Part shown: positions 17,303-25,414 of the stretch, in pieces | Position numbering within the stretch: position 1 is the stretch's first letter | How the letters are laid out: each line of letters begins with the position of its first letter | DNA from: Polymorphum gilvum SL003B-26A1 | Lineage (GTDB): Bacteria; Pseudomonadota; Alphaproteobacteria; Rhizobiales; Stappiaceae | Assembly (NCBI RefSeq): GCF_000192745.1 | Contig: NC_015259.1 | Location: 821,001-885,000, forward strand | Direction: 5' to 3' | DNA length: 64,000 bases | Made by a program: the position numbers and the translations under genes | The notes under the pieces: generated by a model | The model's database searches: none | What the model saw: the letters and a program-made list of their open reading frames with translations, nothing else | What the model was told of the DNA's origin: nothing

Positions 17303-18445
17303 ATGTCCCTGACCGGCCGCGCGCGGCTCGCCGTTTCCGCGATCTTCTTCGTCTTCGGAGCCGTGATCGGCGCCTGGGCTGCGCGGGTGCCCGAAATCAA
17401 GGCGATGCTCGGCCTGACGGAGGCGTCCTTTGGCCTGCTGCTGCTGCTGATGGCCGGCGGCGGCATCCTCGCCTTTCCCCTCGCCGGGCGGGCGATCGAC
17501 ACGCTGGGCGCGGCGCCTGGCGCCAAGGCATTCGCAGCGGCGTTCCTTGTCATGTTTACGGTCCTGCCGTTCGCGACCGAGGTCTGGGTGATGGCCCCGC
17601 TGCTGCTGCTGTTCGGCGCTGCGATCGGCGCGACGGATGTGGCCATGAATGCCTGGGGGGCCGAGGTGGAAAGGGCCGCCGGCCGGCCGATCATGTCGTC
17701 GCTGCACGGTCTCTACAGCCTCGGGGCGGGCGCGGGTGCCGGCGCCGGTGCGCTGACGATCTGGCTCGGCTGGTCTCTGCCGCTGCATTTCTGGAGTTCC
17801 GCCGCGGTGCTGGCGCTAAGCGCGGCACCGCTGGTGCTGGTGCCGTGGACCTCGACCCGAGCCGGGCCGCAGGCGAAGCGGCCGCCGTTCATCGCCCTGC
17901 CGCGCGGGGCGCTGCTCCTGGTCGGCGGCATGGCCTTCTGCGCGGCGGTGGGCGAGGGTGCAGTCACCGACTGGGCAGCCATCTACCAGATCCAGGAACT
18001 CGGCATTGCGCCGTCGAAAGCGGCGATCGGCTTTGCCGTTTTCTCCGTCGCCATGGTCGTCATGCGCCTTGCCGGCGACAAGGTGATCGCCCGCTTCGGC
18101 CAGATCGCCACGGCGCGGGCGAGCGGTCTGGCCGCCTTTGCCGGCGGCCTGCTCGTGGTACTTGGCAGCGATGCCTGGCTGATCTGGACCGGTTGCGCCA
18201 TCCTCGGTCTTGGCTATGCGGTGATCTTTCCGATCGCTTTTTCGCGCGCCGCGTCCGATCCGGACATGTCGCCGGGCGCCGCGCTCGCCGCCGTTTCGAC
18301 GCTCGGCTACGGCGCCTTCCTGATGGGACCGCCGCTGCTCGGCTTCATCGGAGAGGTCCTTTCGTTGCGCGCTGCGTTCCTGCTCGTCGCCGTGCTGGCG
18401 CTGCTGATCGCGGTGCTGGCGCAGGCGCTGAAAGCCGTCGACTGA
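17303..18445 (+). CDS. MFS transporter (YbjJ-like)
   Basis: Inner-membrane major-facilitator carrier, 380 aa and about 12 helices. It begins MSLTGRARLAVSAIFFVFG, followed by GAWAARVPEIKAMLGL, which is characteristic of the YbjJ group of small MFS carriers. A charged loop near residue 190 separates the two six-helix halves. Substrate is unknown. The longer open frame (from 17081) includes non-homologous sequence, so the ATG at 17303 is preferred although its Shine-Dalgarno is weak. Divergent from the creatininase-family gene. Confidence 0.88.
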   Translation: MSLTGRARLAVSAIFFVFGAVIGAWAARVPEIKAMLGLTEASFGLLLLLMAGGGILAFPLAGRAIDTLGAAPGAKAFAAAFLVMFTVLPFATEVWVMAPLLLLFGAAIGATDVAMNAWGAEVERAAGRPIMSSLHGLYSLGAGAGAGAGALTIWLGWSLPLHFWSSAAVLALSAAPLVLVPWTSTRAGPQAKRPPFIALPRGALLLVGGMAFCAAVGEGAVTDWAAIYQIQELGIAPSKAAIGFAVFSVAMVVMRLAGDKVIARFGQIATARASGLAAFAGGLLVVLGSDAWLIWTGCAILGLGYAVIFPIAFSRAASDPDMSPGAALAAVSTLGYGAFLMGPPLLGFIGEVLSLRAAFLLVAVLALLIAVLAQALKAVD

Positions 18446-18520
18446 GGCATTCACAACCGGCGTTTTCCAGCGTCCTTCGCGTCATCCGGACCGAGCCGGT
18501 CCGACGACTGGGAGATGGAC

Positions 18521-19321
18521 ATGAAAACGACCTGCCTTGCCCTGGTACTTTCGATCCTGCCGGCGGCGGCCGGCGCGCAGACGGCGACGCTCGTCATGGC
18601 CGACCTGTGCGAAGATCCGTCGGCGGCATTCGACTGGGAGTGGTCGCGCGTCAAGCACGGGTCGGCGGCGCTGTATTTCATGAAGGCCGATGGCTCCGTC
18701 GCCGCGATCACCGACACGCCAGCGGCCTTCGACGGTTTCCCGACGCTTTACATCGCCGCGCACGGCGGACAGGACGTCATCGACGGCTTCAACCACGACA
18801 CATTTGCCGCTAACCTGAAGGCGGCGCATCCGGCAACGCCGACGGAGGTGTTCTTCGCCGTGTGCGGATCGGGTGCCGGGCCGGACAGCCTGCTGAAGAA
18901 GACCAACGCGCAGTATGCTGACGCGATCAGGAAGCTCAGCGGCGGCGTGACCGGCTGCGCCCTGGTCGGCAACGGCAGCACGGACCTCGCCAACGCCGAC
19001 TACCTGATCGACGTCACCCACAGCGACGATCAGCTCTATCAGGACATTATCGACAACATCGAGCAGAAGTGGAGCGGTCCCTATCCGGCGAGCGTTCAGA
19101 GCTATGCCGAGGTCTGCAATGTGCGGACGGATCCGTTTGACCGCGCTTCGGTCGAGGACTTTGTCAACACCGTCCTGCAGGAGTTCTCGCAGCCGGCACC
19201 GCAAGGCCATCCGGAGGAGTCGACCAACTATCTCGATCTCGTGGCCGTGAACGATGGCGGCAACCCGCTCACGATCTGCGGCGCCGACCCCGCCGGCGGA
19301 GGCGCCGTGCCCTGTCCGTGA
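18521..19321 (+). CDS. Secreted protein with a possible caspase-like (clan CD) His/Cys dyad
   Basis: Not a family I recognise with certainty. 266 aa with a cleavable signal peptide (residues 1-19, AGA-Q). Two hydrophobic strands end in catalytic-looking residues: TLYIAAHGG places His81-Gly82, and EVFFAVCGSG places Cys115-Gly116. This block-HG then block-AC arrangement is the hallmark of clan CD cysteine peptidases (caspases, gingipains, C80). There are extra Cys residues at 30, 141 and near the C-terminus, perhaps disulfides. A proteolytic or inactive derived role is inference only. ATG 18521 is preferred over 18515 because GGAG at 18511-18514 is then correctly spaced. Confidence 0.75.
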   Translation: MKTTCLALVLSILPAAAGAQTATLVMADLCEDPSAAFDWEWSRVKHGSAALYFMKADGSVAAITDTPAAFDGFPTLYIAAHGGQDVIDGFNHDTFAANLKAAHPATPTEVFFAVCGSGAGPDSLLKKTNAQYADAIRKLSGGVTGCALVGNGSTDLANADYLIDVTHSDDQLYQDIIDNIEQKWSGPYPASVQSYAEVCNVRTDPFDRASVEDFVNTVLQEFSQPAPQGHPEESTNYLDLVAVNDGGNPLTICGADPAGGGAVPCP

Positions 19322-19324
19322 CCG

Positions 19325-19340
19325 CCCGGCCTCGGCCGGG
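19325..19340. terminator. Possible bidirectional terminator hairpin
   Basis: CCCGGC (19325-19330) pairs with GCCGGG (19335-19340) around a 4-base loop, between the convergent ends of the secreted-protein gene (stop 19321) and the 8-oxoguanine deaminase gene (stop 19373). There is no clear U-run on either side, so efficiency is doubtful; position is the main support. Confidence 0.35.
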
Positions 19341-19372
19341 AGAAACGGCCGGGCCCTGGTGCGGTGGGATCC

Positions 19373-20716
19373 TTACAGGCTCTCCAGGAAGCGTCGTGCC
19401 GCCTGGCCGTGCTCGTGGCGCAGACTGGCGACGTCGATGCCGGTCGGCAGTCCGTCCTCGACCTTCCAGTCGCCGCCGACCATGACCCGGTCGGCGGCGT
19501 GGGCGCCGCACAGGACAAGGGCGGCGATCGGGTCGCCGGCGCCGGAGAAGCGCAGTTCGTCGAGGGTGTAGAAGGCCATGTCGGCCATCCTGCCGACCTT
19601 GATGGCGCCGATGTCGTCGCGGCCGAGGCAGCGGGCGGAGCCTTCCGTGGCCCAGCGGAAGGCGTCGAAATGAGTGACCGAGGCGGCGTCGTAGGTCAGG
19701 CGGTTGATCATCAGGGCGTGGCGCACGCTTTCGATCAGGTTGGAGTTGTCGTTCGACGCCGAGCCGTCGACGCCCAGCCCGACCGGCGAGCCAGCCGCCT
19801 CCAGTTCCCTGGTCCGGCACTGGCCGGAGGCAAGCACCATGTTGGAGGTAGGGCAGTGGCAGACGCCGACGCAGGCATGGCCGAGGCGCCTCACCTCGTC
19901 GTCGTTGAAATGGATGCCGTGCGCCAGCCACACCCGTTCGTTCAGCCAGCCGCACTCCTCCAGATAGTCGACCGGTCGGCATTTGAAATGCTCAAGGCAG
20001 TAGGCGTCCTCGTCAAGGGTTTCGCCGAGGTGCGTATGAAGGCGGCAGTCGTATTTCTCGGCCAGCGTCACGCTGTCGCGCATCAGACGCTTGGTAACGG
20101 TGAACGGCGCGCAGGGGGCGAGCGCGACCTGCAGCATCGCGCCTTTCGACCGGTCATGGTAGCGCGACAGCACCCGCTCGCAGTCGGCGAGGATGGTGTC
20201 CTCGTCCTGCACCACCGCGTCGGGCGGCAGGCCGCCGTCCTTCTGGGACAGGTTCATCGAGCCGCGCGTCAGCGTCATGCGGACGCCGACCCGCATCGCC
20301 TCCTCGGCCTGGATGTCCATGGCGCTCTCCAGGCCGGCCGGATACAGGTAATGGTGGTCGGAGGCCGCCGTGCAGCCGGACATCAGCAGTTCTGTCAGCG
20401 CCAGGCGCGTGCCGAGGCGGAAATTCTCCGGCGTGACGTTGCGCGCCCAGATCGGATAGAGCGCGTTGAGCCAGGGAAACAGTTCCTTGTTGATGGCTTG
20501 GGGATGGGCGCGCGTCAGGGTCTGGAAGAAGTGGTGATGCGTGTTGACGAGGCCGGGAATGATGACGTGTCTTGAGGCGTCGAAGCTCCGGTCGACCGGC
20601 AGCATCGGTTCTTTGCCCGAGGCCACCAGTTCGACGATGACGCCGTCCTCGACGACCACGCCGCGTTCCGCGCCCTCGGCCAGGATGGCGATCGGATCCT
20701 TGATCCACATGCGCAT
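19373..20716 (-). CDS. 8-oxoguanine deaminase (amidohydrolase superfamily)
   Basis: Cytoplasmic zinc hydrolase expected to convert 8-oxoguanine to urate and ammonia, 447 aa. The metal site is built from NTHHHFFQTLTRAHP (residues about 58-72), HTHLGET near residue 228, LAHGIHF near 267 and GVDGSASNDN near 317. The N-terminal stretch through ELFPWLNALYPIW is highly characteristic of bacterial 8-oxoguanine deaminases rather than TrzN/AtzB s-triazine hydrolases, which share the fold. It lies about 3.6 kb before an operon for uptake and deamination of another heterocyclic nitrogen compound, so it may belong to the same nitrogen-salvage function. Confidence 0.87.
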   Translation of the reverse strand: MRMWIKDPIAILAEGAERGVVVEDGVIVELVASGKEPMLPVDRSFDASRHVIIPGLVNTHHHFFQTLTRAHPQAINKELFPWLNALYPIWARNVTPENFRLGTRLALTELLMSGCTAASDHHYLYPAGLESAMDIQAEEAMRVGVRMTLTRGSMNLSQKDGGLPPDAVVQDEDTILADCERVLSRYHDRSKGAMLQVALAPCAPFTVTKRLMRDSVTLAEKYDCRLHTHLGETLDEDAYCLEHFKCRPVDYLEECGWLNERVWLAHGIHFNDDEVRRLGHACVGVCHCPTSNMVLASGQCRTRELEAAGSPVGLGVDGSASNDNSNLIESVRHALMINRLTYDAASVTHFDAFRWATEGSARCLGRDDIGAIKVGRMADMAFYTLDELRFSGAGDPIAALVLCGAHAADRVMVGGDWKVEDGLPTGIDVASLRHEHGQAARRFLESL

Positions 20717-20917
20717 GAAAATGGTCCTTATCCCTGGACCTGCAGGCTTTGATAGCGGCCGGAGCCGCCCGAGTTCCGCGCAGGAAATGTCATTGAAAGG
20801 TGCGCCTCGCGCGAAGCGACACTGGCCCGGAGGCGAGCCGAGGTCTAGTCTTGAAGCGCTTCGCGAGCCTGTGCAAGTCCTCGGCGCGATGAATTATTGG
20901 GCAGGGGTCGACGTCGG

Positions 20918-21937
20918 TCACACAAGGGCTTCGAGGCGGTTCGCGGCGTCTGGCAGCCGGGACAGCGTCCGCTCGATCCGCTCCCGCCAGCGCGCGCCAC
21001 GCGCCTGTGCCTCCGCAAAGGCTTCGGCCAGATCGTCAGGCCGGTCCTCCGACAGGACCTCGATGAGGAAATCGGCCTGCATGCGGTCCTTGTAGGCCTT
21101 CAGGCTGTCGGCTCCTTCTAGCCGGCGGTCGGCCACGATGAGCTTGTGGATGGCGAAACGCTCCGGTCTCGGAATCTGAACCAGCACGCCGCTGCGGTAC
21201 AGGACTGCGGCCGGGATCGGATCGGCGATCAGGTAATTCAGGTAGTGGAGGGATTGCGCCGTCACGCGGAGGGCTGCCAAGGGCCGCAAATCTTCGCTTT
21301 CGGCGAAAGACGGCGTGAGGAATTCGACCAGCGTGTTGCTGCGGGTCTGACGCCAGCGCCAGACGCTGCCCTTGTGCAGGCTTGGCACCGCCTCGAAGTC
21401 GAAGTCCGCCAATACATCCTGCGCCGGCGGCTCCACGACATCCTGCAGGACCAGCGACAATCGTTCAAAACTCACGATGTCGACGTCGTCCGTCGATGCC
21501 GATTGGTCGAAACCGTATCTGACGCCAAGTTCCCCTTCGTAAAGGCGAAAGGCGTGGGTGCCGACGACGGTGCCGCCGAGGCGGAACACGCCGGCCGCGG
21601 CCATGGCGGACAGGAGGCTGCCCGTTGCACCGTCGGTCCCAAGAAAGCGTTCCGCACGCAGCAGACGGACCAGGCGGGAGCGGTGCGCGCGGCGTTCCGC
21701 GGCCCTGGCGCGAAGGTCCGCGTGGCGTTTTAACCGTGCTCTCAGGGGGGCGCTGTCTTCGCCGATGTAGCGCTTGCGGACGTCCGATCCGACACGGAAG
21801 GTGTCATACCAATAGTGTTTTCCATTCCTCTCGACGCGGGTAGGCGTCCCGCGTATCTCGGCGACTTCGTCGTCGAGAAGCGACCGGAGCAAATCGTTGT
21901 AGGCAGCATGGGCCGTCGTCGAGTGTCGTTCGAACAT
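20918..21937 (-). CDS. Nucleotidyltransferase-fold protein (GSU2403-like)
   Basis: 339 aa. A basic helical N-terminus (residues about 1-90) precedes a nucleotidyltransferase core: GTVVGTHAFRLYEG then STDDVDIVSF, where the DxD pair would bind metal. Residues about 250-265 (RPERFAIHKLIV) resemble the helical region found after such cores. I place it with the GSU2403-type nucleotidyltransferases; its substrate (nucleotide, protein or tRNA) is unknown. Relatives of this fold occur in toxin-antitoxin and defence contexts, but no partner gene is adjacent here. Its promoter carries two matched palindromes, suggesting tight control. Stops at 20918. Confidence 0.75.
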   Translation of the reverse strand: MFERHSTTAHAAYNDLLRSLLDDEVAEIRGTPTRVERNGKHYWYDTFRVGSDVRKRYIGEDSAPLRARLKRHADLRARAAERRAHRSRLVRLLRAERFLGTDGATGSLLSAMAAAGVFRLGGTVVGTHAFRLYEGELGVRYGFDQSASTDDVDIVSFERLSLVLQDVVEPPAQDVLADFDFEAVPSLHKGSVWRWRQTRSNTLVEFLTPSFAESEDLRPLAALRVTAQSLHYLNYLIADPIPAAVLYRSGVLVQIPRPERFAIHKLIVADRRLEGADSLKAYKDRMQADFLIEVLSEDRPDDLAEAFAEAQARGARWRERIERTLSRLPDAANRLEALV

Positions 21938-21952
21938 TGTGTAACCAGCCTT

Positions 21953-22033
21953 TGTTCAACAGAATATTTTTTTGTTGAACATCAGGCAAGCGTCATGCTC
22001 AACGAAAGAAATTTTTGTTGAGCATGACGCTTG
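21953..22033 (-). promoter_or_regulatory. Promoter with two matched palindromic operators upstream of the nucleotidyltransferase-fold gene
   Basis: An AT-rich island in GC-rich DNA. Palindrome 1: TGTTCAAC (21953-21960) and GTTGAACA (21974-21981). Palindrome 2: a perfect 17-base arm CAAGCGTCATGCTCAAC (21987-22003) and its complement at 22017-22033. Both share the core TGYTCAAC-N13-GTTGARCA with centres 43 bases apart. Reading the minus strand, a -35 TTGCCT (21984-21989) and -10 TATTCT (21961-21966) lie 17 bases apart, so palindrome 1 surrounds the -10 element. This is the layout of two repressor sites on a promoter. There is no U-run, so neither is a convincing terminator. Confidence 0.65.
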
Positions 22034-22060
22034 TCATCCGTTTCCGACTGGCTGCTCGGC

Positions 22061-23515
22061 CTAATCATAGATTGCGTAGTGAAGGTCGAGCGTCGCCGGT
22101 CCGTCCCAGGGAATACTGACGCTCCCTTCCGCTCTGGGCTTGCGATCCTGTGGCAGCAGGACGGTCTGGCCGGCGCGCCAGACGGCGAGGATGCCGTAGG
22201 TCTCGATGTCCCGTTCGCCTATCCAGGGCGAGAAGTCGTGGTTCCAGTCGAACAGGACCGACGGACTGTCGTCGCTGCCGAGGCTGACGAGGCAGGAGAT
22301 CCAGCCGTCGCCGCCGACGAAGACCAGTGGCTTGCCGGTCTTGTCGCGCCAGATCCGGGTCATTTCCGCGCCGATCTCGGCCATCGGATAGCCGATGCGG
22401 GGCATCTTGCGGTCAAATGCGGTTGCGACCGGCACCTGCAGCGCATAGGCGAGGGAAAACCCGGCGACGAGCGCGAAGCAGCCGGCCAGCAGCCGTCCGG
22501 CGTCGGCCTCGCCCAGGCGCGAACGGATCAAGGCGGTCACGAAGAGCCCCGAGGTGGCGAACATGGGTGCCCCCCACATGTCCTTGACCCCCGTGTTGCC
22601 CGTGAGGGCGACAAGCGCGGTGAAAAGAGCGGGGCCGAAGGTGGCGATCGCGAGAAAGCGCAGGGCACCGGCAGGCGCGACGGCGGCCGGTGCAGCCCGG
22701 CGCCAGGGCAACAGGCCGAGCGCCAGCGGTAACAGCATCGGCAGATGGTCTGCGGCCTGGGTCAGGACGAAGTCGAACGCTCGCCACGGAGAGCCGCTTT
22801 CGAGAGCGCTGCGTTCGCGTGCATAGGCGATCGGCAGGAAATCGGACTCGATCAGCCAGAGGAGATGCGGAAGCGCCAGCACGACGGCCAGGATTGCGCC
22901 GAGCCAGGGACCCGGCGAACGTAAAGCCGGGCGAAGCCGCGGATCCGCCAGCACCCACAGGCCGAACACGGCGAACTGAACGAGGACCGAGTATTTCGCA
23001 TAGAGGCCAATGCCGGCGATCAGGCCGAGCGCGAGCCAGGGAAAGAGCCGTCGAGGGGTGTCGTGGATCAGGGAGAAGACAAAGAACGCGGCCGCCCACA
23101 GCGGCATCTGGACGACGTTGTGGTTGAATTCCGGAGTCGGCCAGGAAAAGTAGTAGACGCCCGCCAGCAGGGCCGTGCCGATGACCGCATCACGCTCGCC
23201 GAGCAGGCGCCGTCCGAGCAGGAAGACGAACAGGTAGGTCAGCGCGATGAAGATCTGGCTGAGCAGCAGCGGACCCCAGATCGGCCCGCCGAGGCCGAGC
23301 CGGGCGATCTCCAGCAGCCAGGCCGGCAGCGGCGGGTGCTTGTAGTAGCCGAGCTGCCATTCCTGGCCCCAGACGATCAGGTTGGCAACGTCGAGGGCGG
23401 GTGCCGAACTGGCGAGGCCCGGGAGCACGGTCCACAGGACGATCTGGCTCAGGCAGAAAAGGGCGAGCATATCCCGCGGACGGGCGGATGCCAGCGCCCC
23501 CAGCGTTCGCAACAT
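22061..23515 (-). CDS. Glycosyltransferase family 39-like membrane protein (PMT/ArnT type)
   Basis: Polytopic inner-membrane glycosyltransferase, 484 aa, with about 10-12 helices. The first periplasmic loop holds LDVANLIVWGQEWQLGYYKHPPLPAWLLE, in which the acidic residue and the YYKHPPL motif match GT-C enzymes that use polyprenyl-phosphate sugars. A soluble C-terminal segment starts near residue 370. It may glycosylate lipid A, another lipid or an envelope polymer. The ATG at 23515 gives a family-like N-terminus; the frame extends upstream to 23572 without support. Tail-to-head with the nucleotidyltransferase gene, with the operator region between. Confidence 0.87.
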   Translation of the reverse strand: MLRTLGALASARPRDMLALFCLSQIVLWTVLPGLASSAPALDVANLIVWGQEWQLGYYKHPPLPAWLLEIARLGLGGPIWGPLLLSQIFIALTYLFVFLLGRRLLGERDAVIGTALLAGVYYFSWPTPEFNHNVVQMPLWAAAFFVFSLIHDTPRRLFPWLALGLIAGIGLYAKYSVLVQFAVFGLWVLADPRLRPALRSPGPWLGAILAVVLALPHLLWLIESDFLPIAYARERSALESGSPWRAFDFVLTQAADHLPMLLPLALGLLPWRRAAPAAVAPAGALRFLAIATFGPALFTALVALTGNTGVKDMWGAPMFATSGLFVTALIRSRLGEADAGRLLAGCFALVAGFSLAYALQVPVATAFDRKMPRIGYPMAEIGAEMTRIWRDKTGKPLVFVGGDGWISCLVSLGSDDSPSVLFDWNHDFSPWIGERDIETYGILAVWRAGQTVLLPQDRKPRAEGSVSIPWDGPATLDLHYAIYD

Positions 23516-23617
23516 CAAGCGGTCCCTCCCGTTGTCCCGCCGCCTTATGCGACCTCGCCGAAGCGAATGCAAGCAGGCGGGCAGGGACGGGGAAGCAGGG
23601 AAGGGGAAGTCGAATGC

Positions 23618-24010
23618 TCAGAGCGCGGCCTTGGCAGCGATCACTTCGATCTCGACGACGAATTCCTCGCGCGCGAATCCCGACACGATCATCAGCGTCG
23701 AGGCCGGTGGCGGCGTGCCGGCAAACTCGTCGCGTACTCTCATGTAGCCCGGCAGGTGTTCGCGGCCGGTGACGAAGGCATTGATCCGGACGATGTTCTC
23801 GAAGCCCATGCCGGCATCGGCGAGAATCGCTCCGACGTTCTGGAAGCACAGGCGCGCCTGGGCTTCGACCCCCTCGGGAACGGTGTCATTGGCGTCAATG
23901 CCAAGCTGGCCGGAGGCGAAGACGAGCCGGTGGTCGGCCGGCACTTCGACGGCGTGGCTGTAGCGGGCGAACGGCCGGCGAATGGTGAGGGGAGTGAGGG
24001 CACGGGACAT
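23618..24010 (-). CDS. RidA family protein (Rid/YjgF/YER057c/UK114)
   Basis: Small trimeric cytoplasmic protein, 130 aa. Landmarks are SHAVEVPADHRLVFASGQLG, QARLCFQNVGAILADAGMGFENIVRINAFVT and VEIEVIAA. The position usually held by the catalytic Arg of RidA proper appears as PASTLMIVSGFAREEF, so this is probably a Rid2/Rid-like subgroup whose imine deaminase activity is uncertain. It diverges from the sigma-54 operon at 24357, whose deaminase and oxidase could yield reactive imines; that gives a plausible but unproven reason for its position. Start ATG 24010. Confidence 0.88.
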   Translation of the reverse strand: MSRALTPLTIRRPFARYSHAVEVPADHRLVFASGQLGIDANDTVPEGVEAQARLCFQNVGAILADAGMGFENIVRINAFVTGREHLPGYMRVRDEFAGTPPPASTLMIVSGFAREEFVVEIEVIAAKAAL

Positions 24011-24356
24011 GGAAACACTCGCATATTTCCGGATTGGGCTGGATCTCCAGACGCTAGGTGCCCAGGAGCTTCGTCGCAAGCTTCAAGGGTGGCGAAGCTT
24101 GTGGCGCTTGCCGTTTTTTTGTGCACATTATCGGGCCGACATGCGCCGTTTCGGGGGGCGGATCCAGGCGGTGCGGATGCGATCGCGAAGGCGAATCGGG
24201 GCGGGTCGCGTGACTACCGGCCGGGCGGGTAGTCCTGCCGGGGCGTCTGGCACATGGCTTGCAAAAACGATCTGGCGTGATTGCCTGAACCGCTCCCAGG
24301 GCCTGAGGAGGCACAGCGGCAGAGCTTTGAAAAAGCATATGGAGGCGGAAGACAAC
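24011..24356. other. Intergenic regulatory region between RidA and the NMT1-type operon
   Basis: A 346-base divergent region without a gene. It holds an inverted repeat CAAGCTTC (24077-24084) / GAAGCTTG (24094-24101) with a 9-base spacer, a T-run followed by GTGCAC near 24114-24126 and the sigma-54 promoter at 24248-24262. I looked for a TPP riboswitch, common before THI5-type genes, and saw no convincing thi-box. The inverted repeat may be an operator for either gene. Confidence 0.5.
24248..24262 (+). promoter_or_regulatory. Sigma-54 (RpoN) promoter, -24/-12 element
   Basis: The sequence TGGCAC-ATGGC-TTGC matches the sigma-54 consensus TGGCAC-N5-TTGC at every conserved base, with GG (24249-24250) and GC (24261-24262) separated by ten bases. 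Transcription should begin near 24274, about 80 bases before the binding-protein ATG at 24357. Sigma-54 promoters need an enhancer-binding activator such as NtrC, which would tie the operon to nitrogen limitation. No clear NtrC palindrome was found upstream. Confidence 0.8.
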
Positions 24357-25358
24357 ATGCGTATCCTTTCCACCCTTGGCATCCTCGCCGCGGCGCTCGC
24401 CGCTTCGACCAGCGCTCAGGCTCTGGACGAAGTGAAGTTCGGCACCAACTGGCTCGCCCAGGCTGAGCACGGCGGCTACTATCAGGCCGTCGCCGACGGC
24501 ACCTACGAGAAGTACGGCCTGAAGGTTGAGATCGTGCAGGGCGGTCCGCAGGCGGCCAACCGCGCCCTACTGCTCGCCGGCAAGATCCAGTTCTACATGG
24601 CCGGCAACATGCTGCAGCCGCTCAATGCACTGGCCGAGGACATCCCGGTCATCGAGGTAGCAGCGATCTTCCAGAAGGATCCGCAGGTGCTGATTGCGCA
24701 TCCGGACCAGGGCCTGGAAAAGTTCGAAGACCTCGCCAAACTGCCGACGATCTTCATGGGCAAGGATGGCTTTGCCTCCTATTTCCAGTGGATGAAGTCG
24801 GCCTACGAGGGCTTCCGCGACGAGCAGTACAAGCCCTATACCTTCAACCCGGGTCCATTCCTCGCCGACAAGCAGTCCGCGCAGCAGGGCTACATCACCT
24901 CCGAGCCCTTCGCCATCGAGAAGGAAGGCGGTATCAAGCCGAAGCTGTTCCTGCTCGCCGACGCCGGCTTCGAGACCTATTCGACCATGATCGAGGGTCG
25001 CAAGGATTTCGTCGAGGCCAACAAGGACCTGACCCAGCGCTTCGTCGATGCCACCATCGAGGGCTGGTACACTTATCTCTATGGCGATAACGCGGCCGCC
25101 AACGAGCTGATCAAGAAAGACAACCCCGAAATGACCGACGACCAGATCGCGTTCTCGATCGAGACGATGAAGTCGTTCGGTCTGGTCGAATCGGGCGAGG
25201 CCCTGGAAAAGGGCATCGGCTGCATGACCGACGAGAAGCAGAGCGCCTTCTATGACGCGATGGTCAAGGCCGGCGTCGTCAAGGAAGGCATCGACATCAC
25301 CAAGGTCTACACCACCGAGTTCGTCTGCAAGGGCGTCGGGATGAACCTGAAGAAGTAA
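24357..25358 (+). CDS. NMT1/THI5-like ABC transporter substrate-binding protein
   Basis: Periplasmic receptor, 333 aa. The signal peptide MRILSTLGILAAALAAS ends near AQA-L (residue 23). The mature N-terminus VKFGTNWLAQAEHGGYYQAVADG, followed by KYGLKVEIVQGGP, is the NMT1/THI5 signature; these proteins usually bind pyrimidine-like or other small nitrogen-rich molecules. GGAGG at 24341-24345 fixes the start at 24357. First gene of the sigma-54 operon; a strong hairpin separates it from the ATPase gene. The downstream cytosine-deaminase-like and FAD enzymes probably act on the imported ligand. Confidence 0.92.
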   Translation: MRILSTLGILAAALAASTSAQALDEVKFGTNWLAQAEHGGYYQAVADGTYEKYGLKVEIVQGGPQAANRALLLAGKIQFYMAGNMLQPLNALAEDIPVIEVAAIFQKDPQVLIAHPDQGLEKFEDLAKLPTIFMGKDGFASYFQWMKSAYEGFRDEQYKPYTFNPGPFLADKQSAQQGYITSEPFAIEKEGGIKPKLFLLADAGFETYSTMIEGRKDFVEANKDLTQRFVDATIEGWYTYLYGDNAAANELIKKDNPEMTDDQIAFSIETMKSFGLVESGEALEKGIGCMTDEKQSAFYDAMVKAGVVKEGIDITKVYTTEFVCKGVGMNLKK

Positions 25359-25373
25359 GTCGTCCGGCTTGCC

Positions 25374-25407
25374 CCCTCGGAGCCGGACTTGTTGCCGGCT
25401 CCGAGGG
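25374..25407 (+). promoter_or_regulatory. Intercistronic hairpin covering the ATPase gene's ribosome-binding site
   Basis: A perfect 13-base-pair stem, CCCTCGGAGCCGG (25374-25386) with CCGGCTCCGAGGG (25395-25407), around an 8-base loop. No U-run follows. The 3' arm contains GAGGG, the only plausible Shine-Dalgarno for the GTG start at 25415, so the stem may both protect the binding-protein message and restrain ATPase translation. Confidence 0.6.
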
Positions 25408-25414
25408 CTGTGCC

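Noticed and set aside
20918-21937. Toxin-antitoxin module built on the nucleotidyltransferase-fold protein
   Set aside because: No small partner gene is adjacent and the region upstream is fully occupied by the operator-like DNA, so a TA call is not supported.
21987-22033. 17-base inverted repeat read as a terminator for the glycosyltransferase gene
   Set aside because: No U-run follows on the minus strand, and a second palindrome with the same core and spacing favours an operator role.
24011-24356. TPP riboswitch before the THI5-like gene
   Set aside because: No convincing thi-box stem set was found, and the region instead has a sigma-54 promoter.
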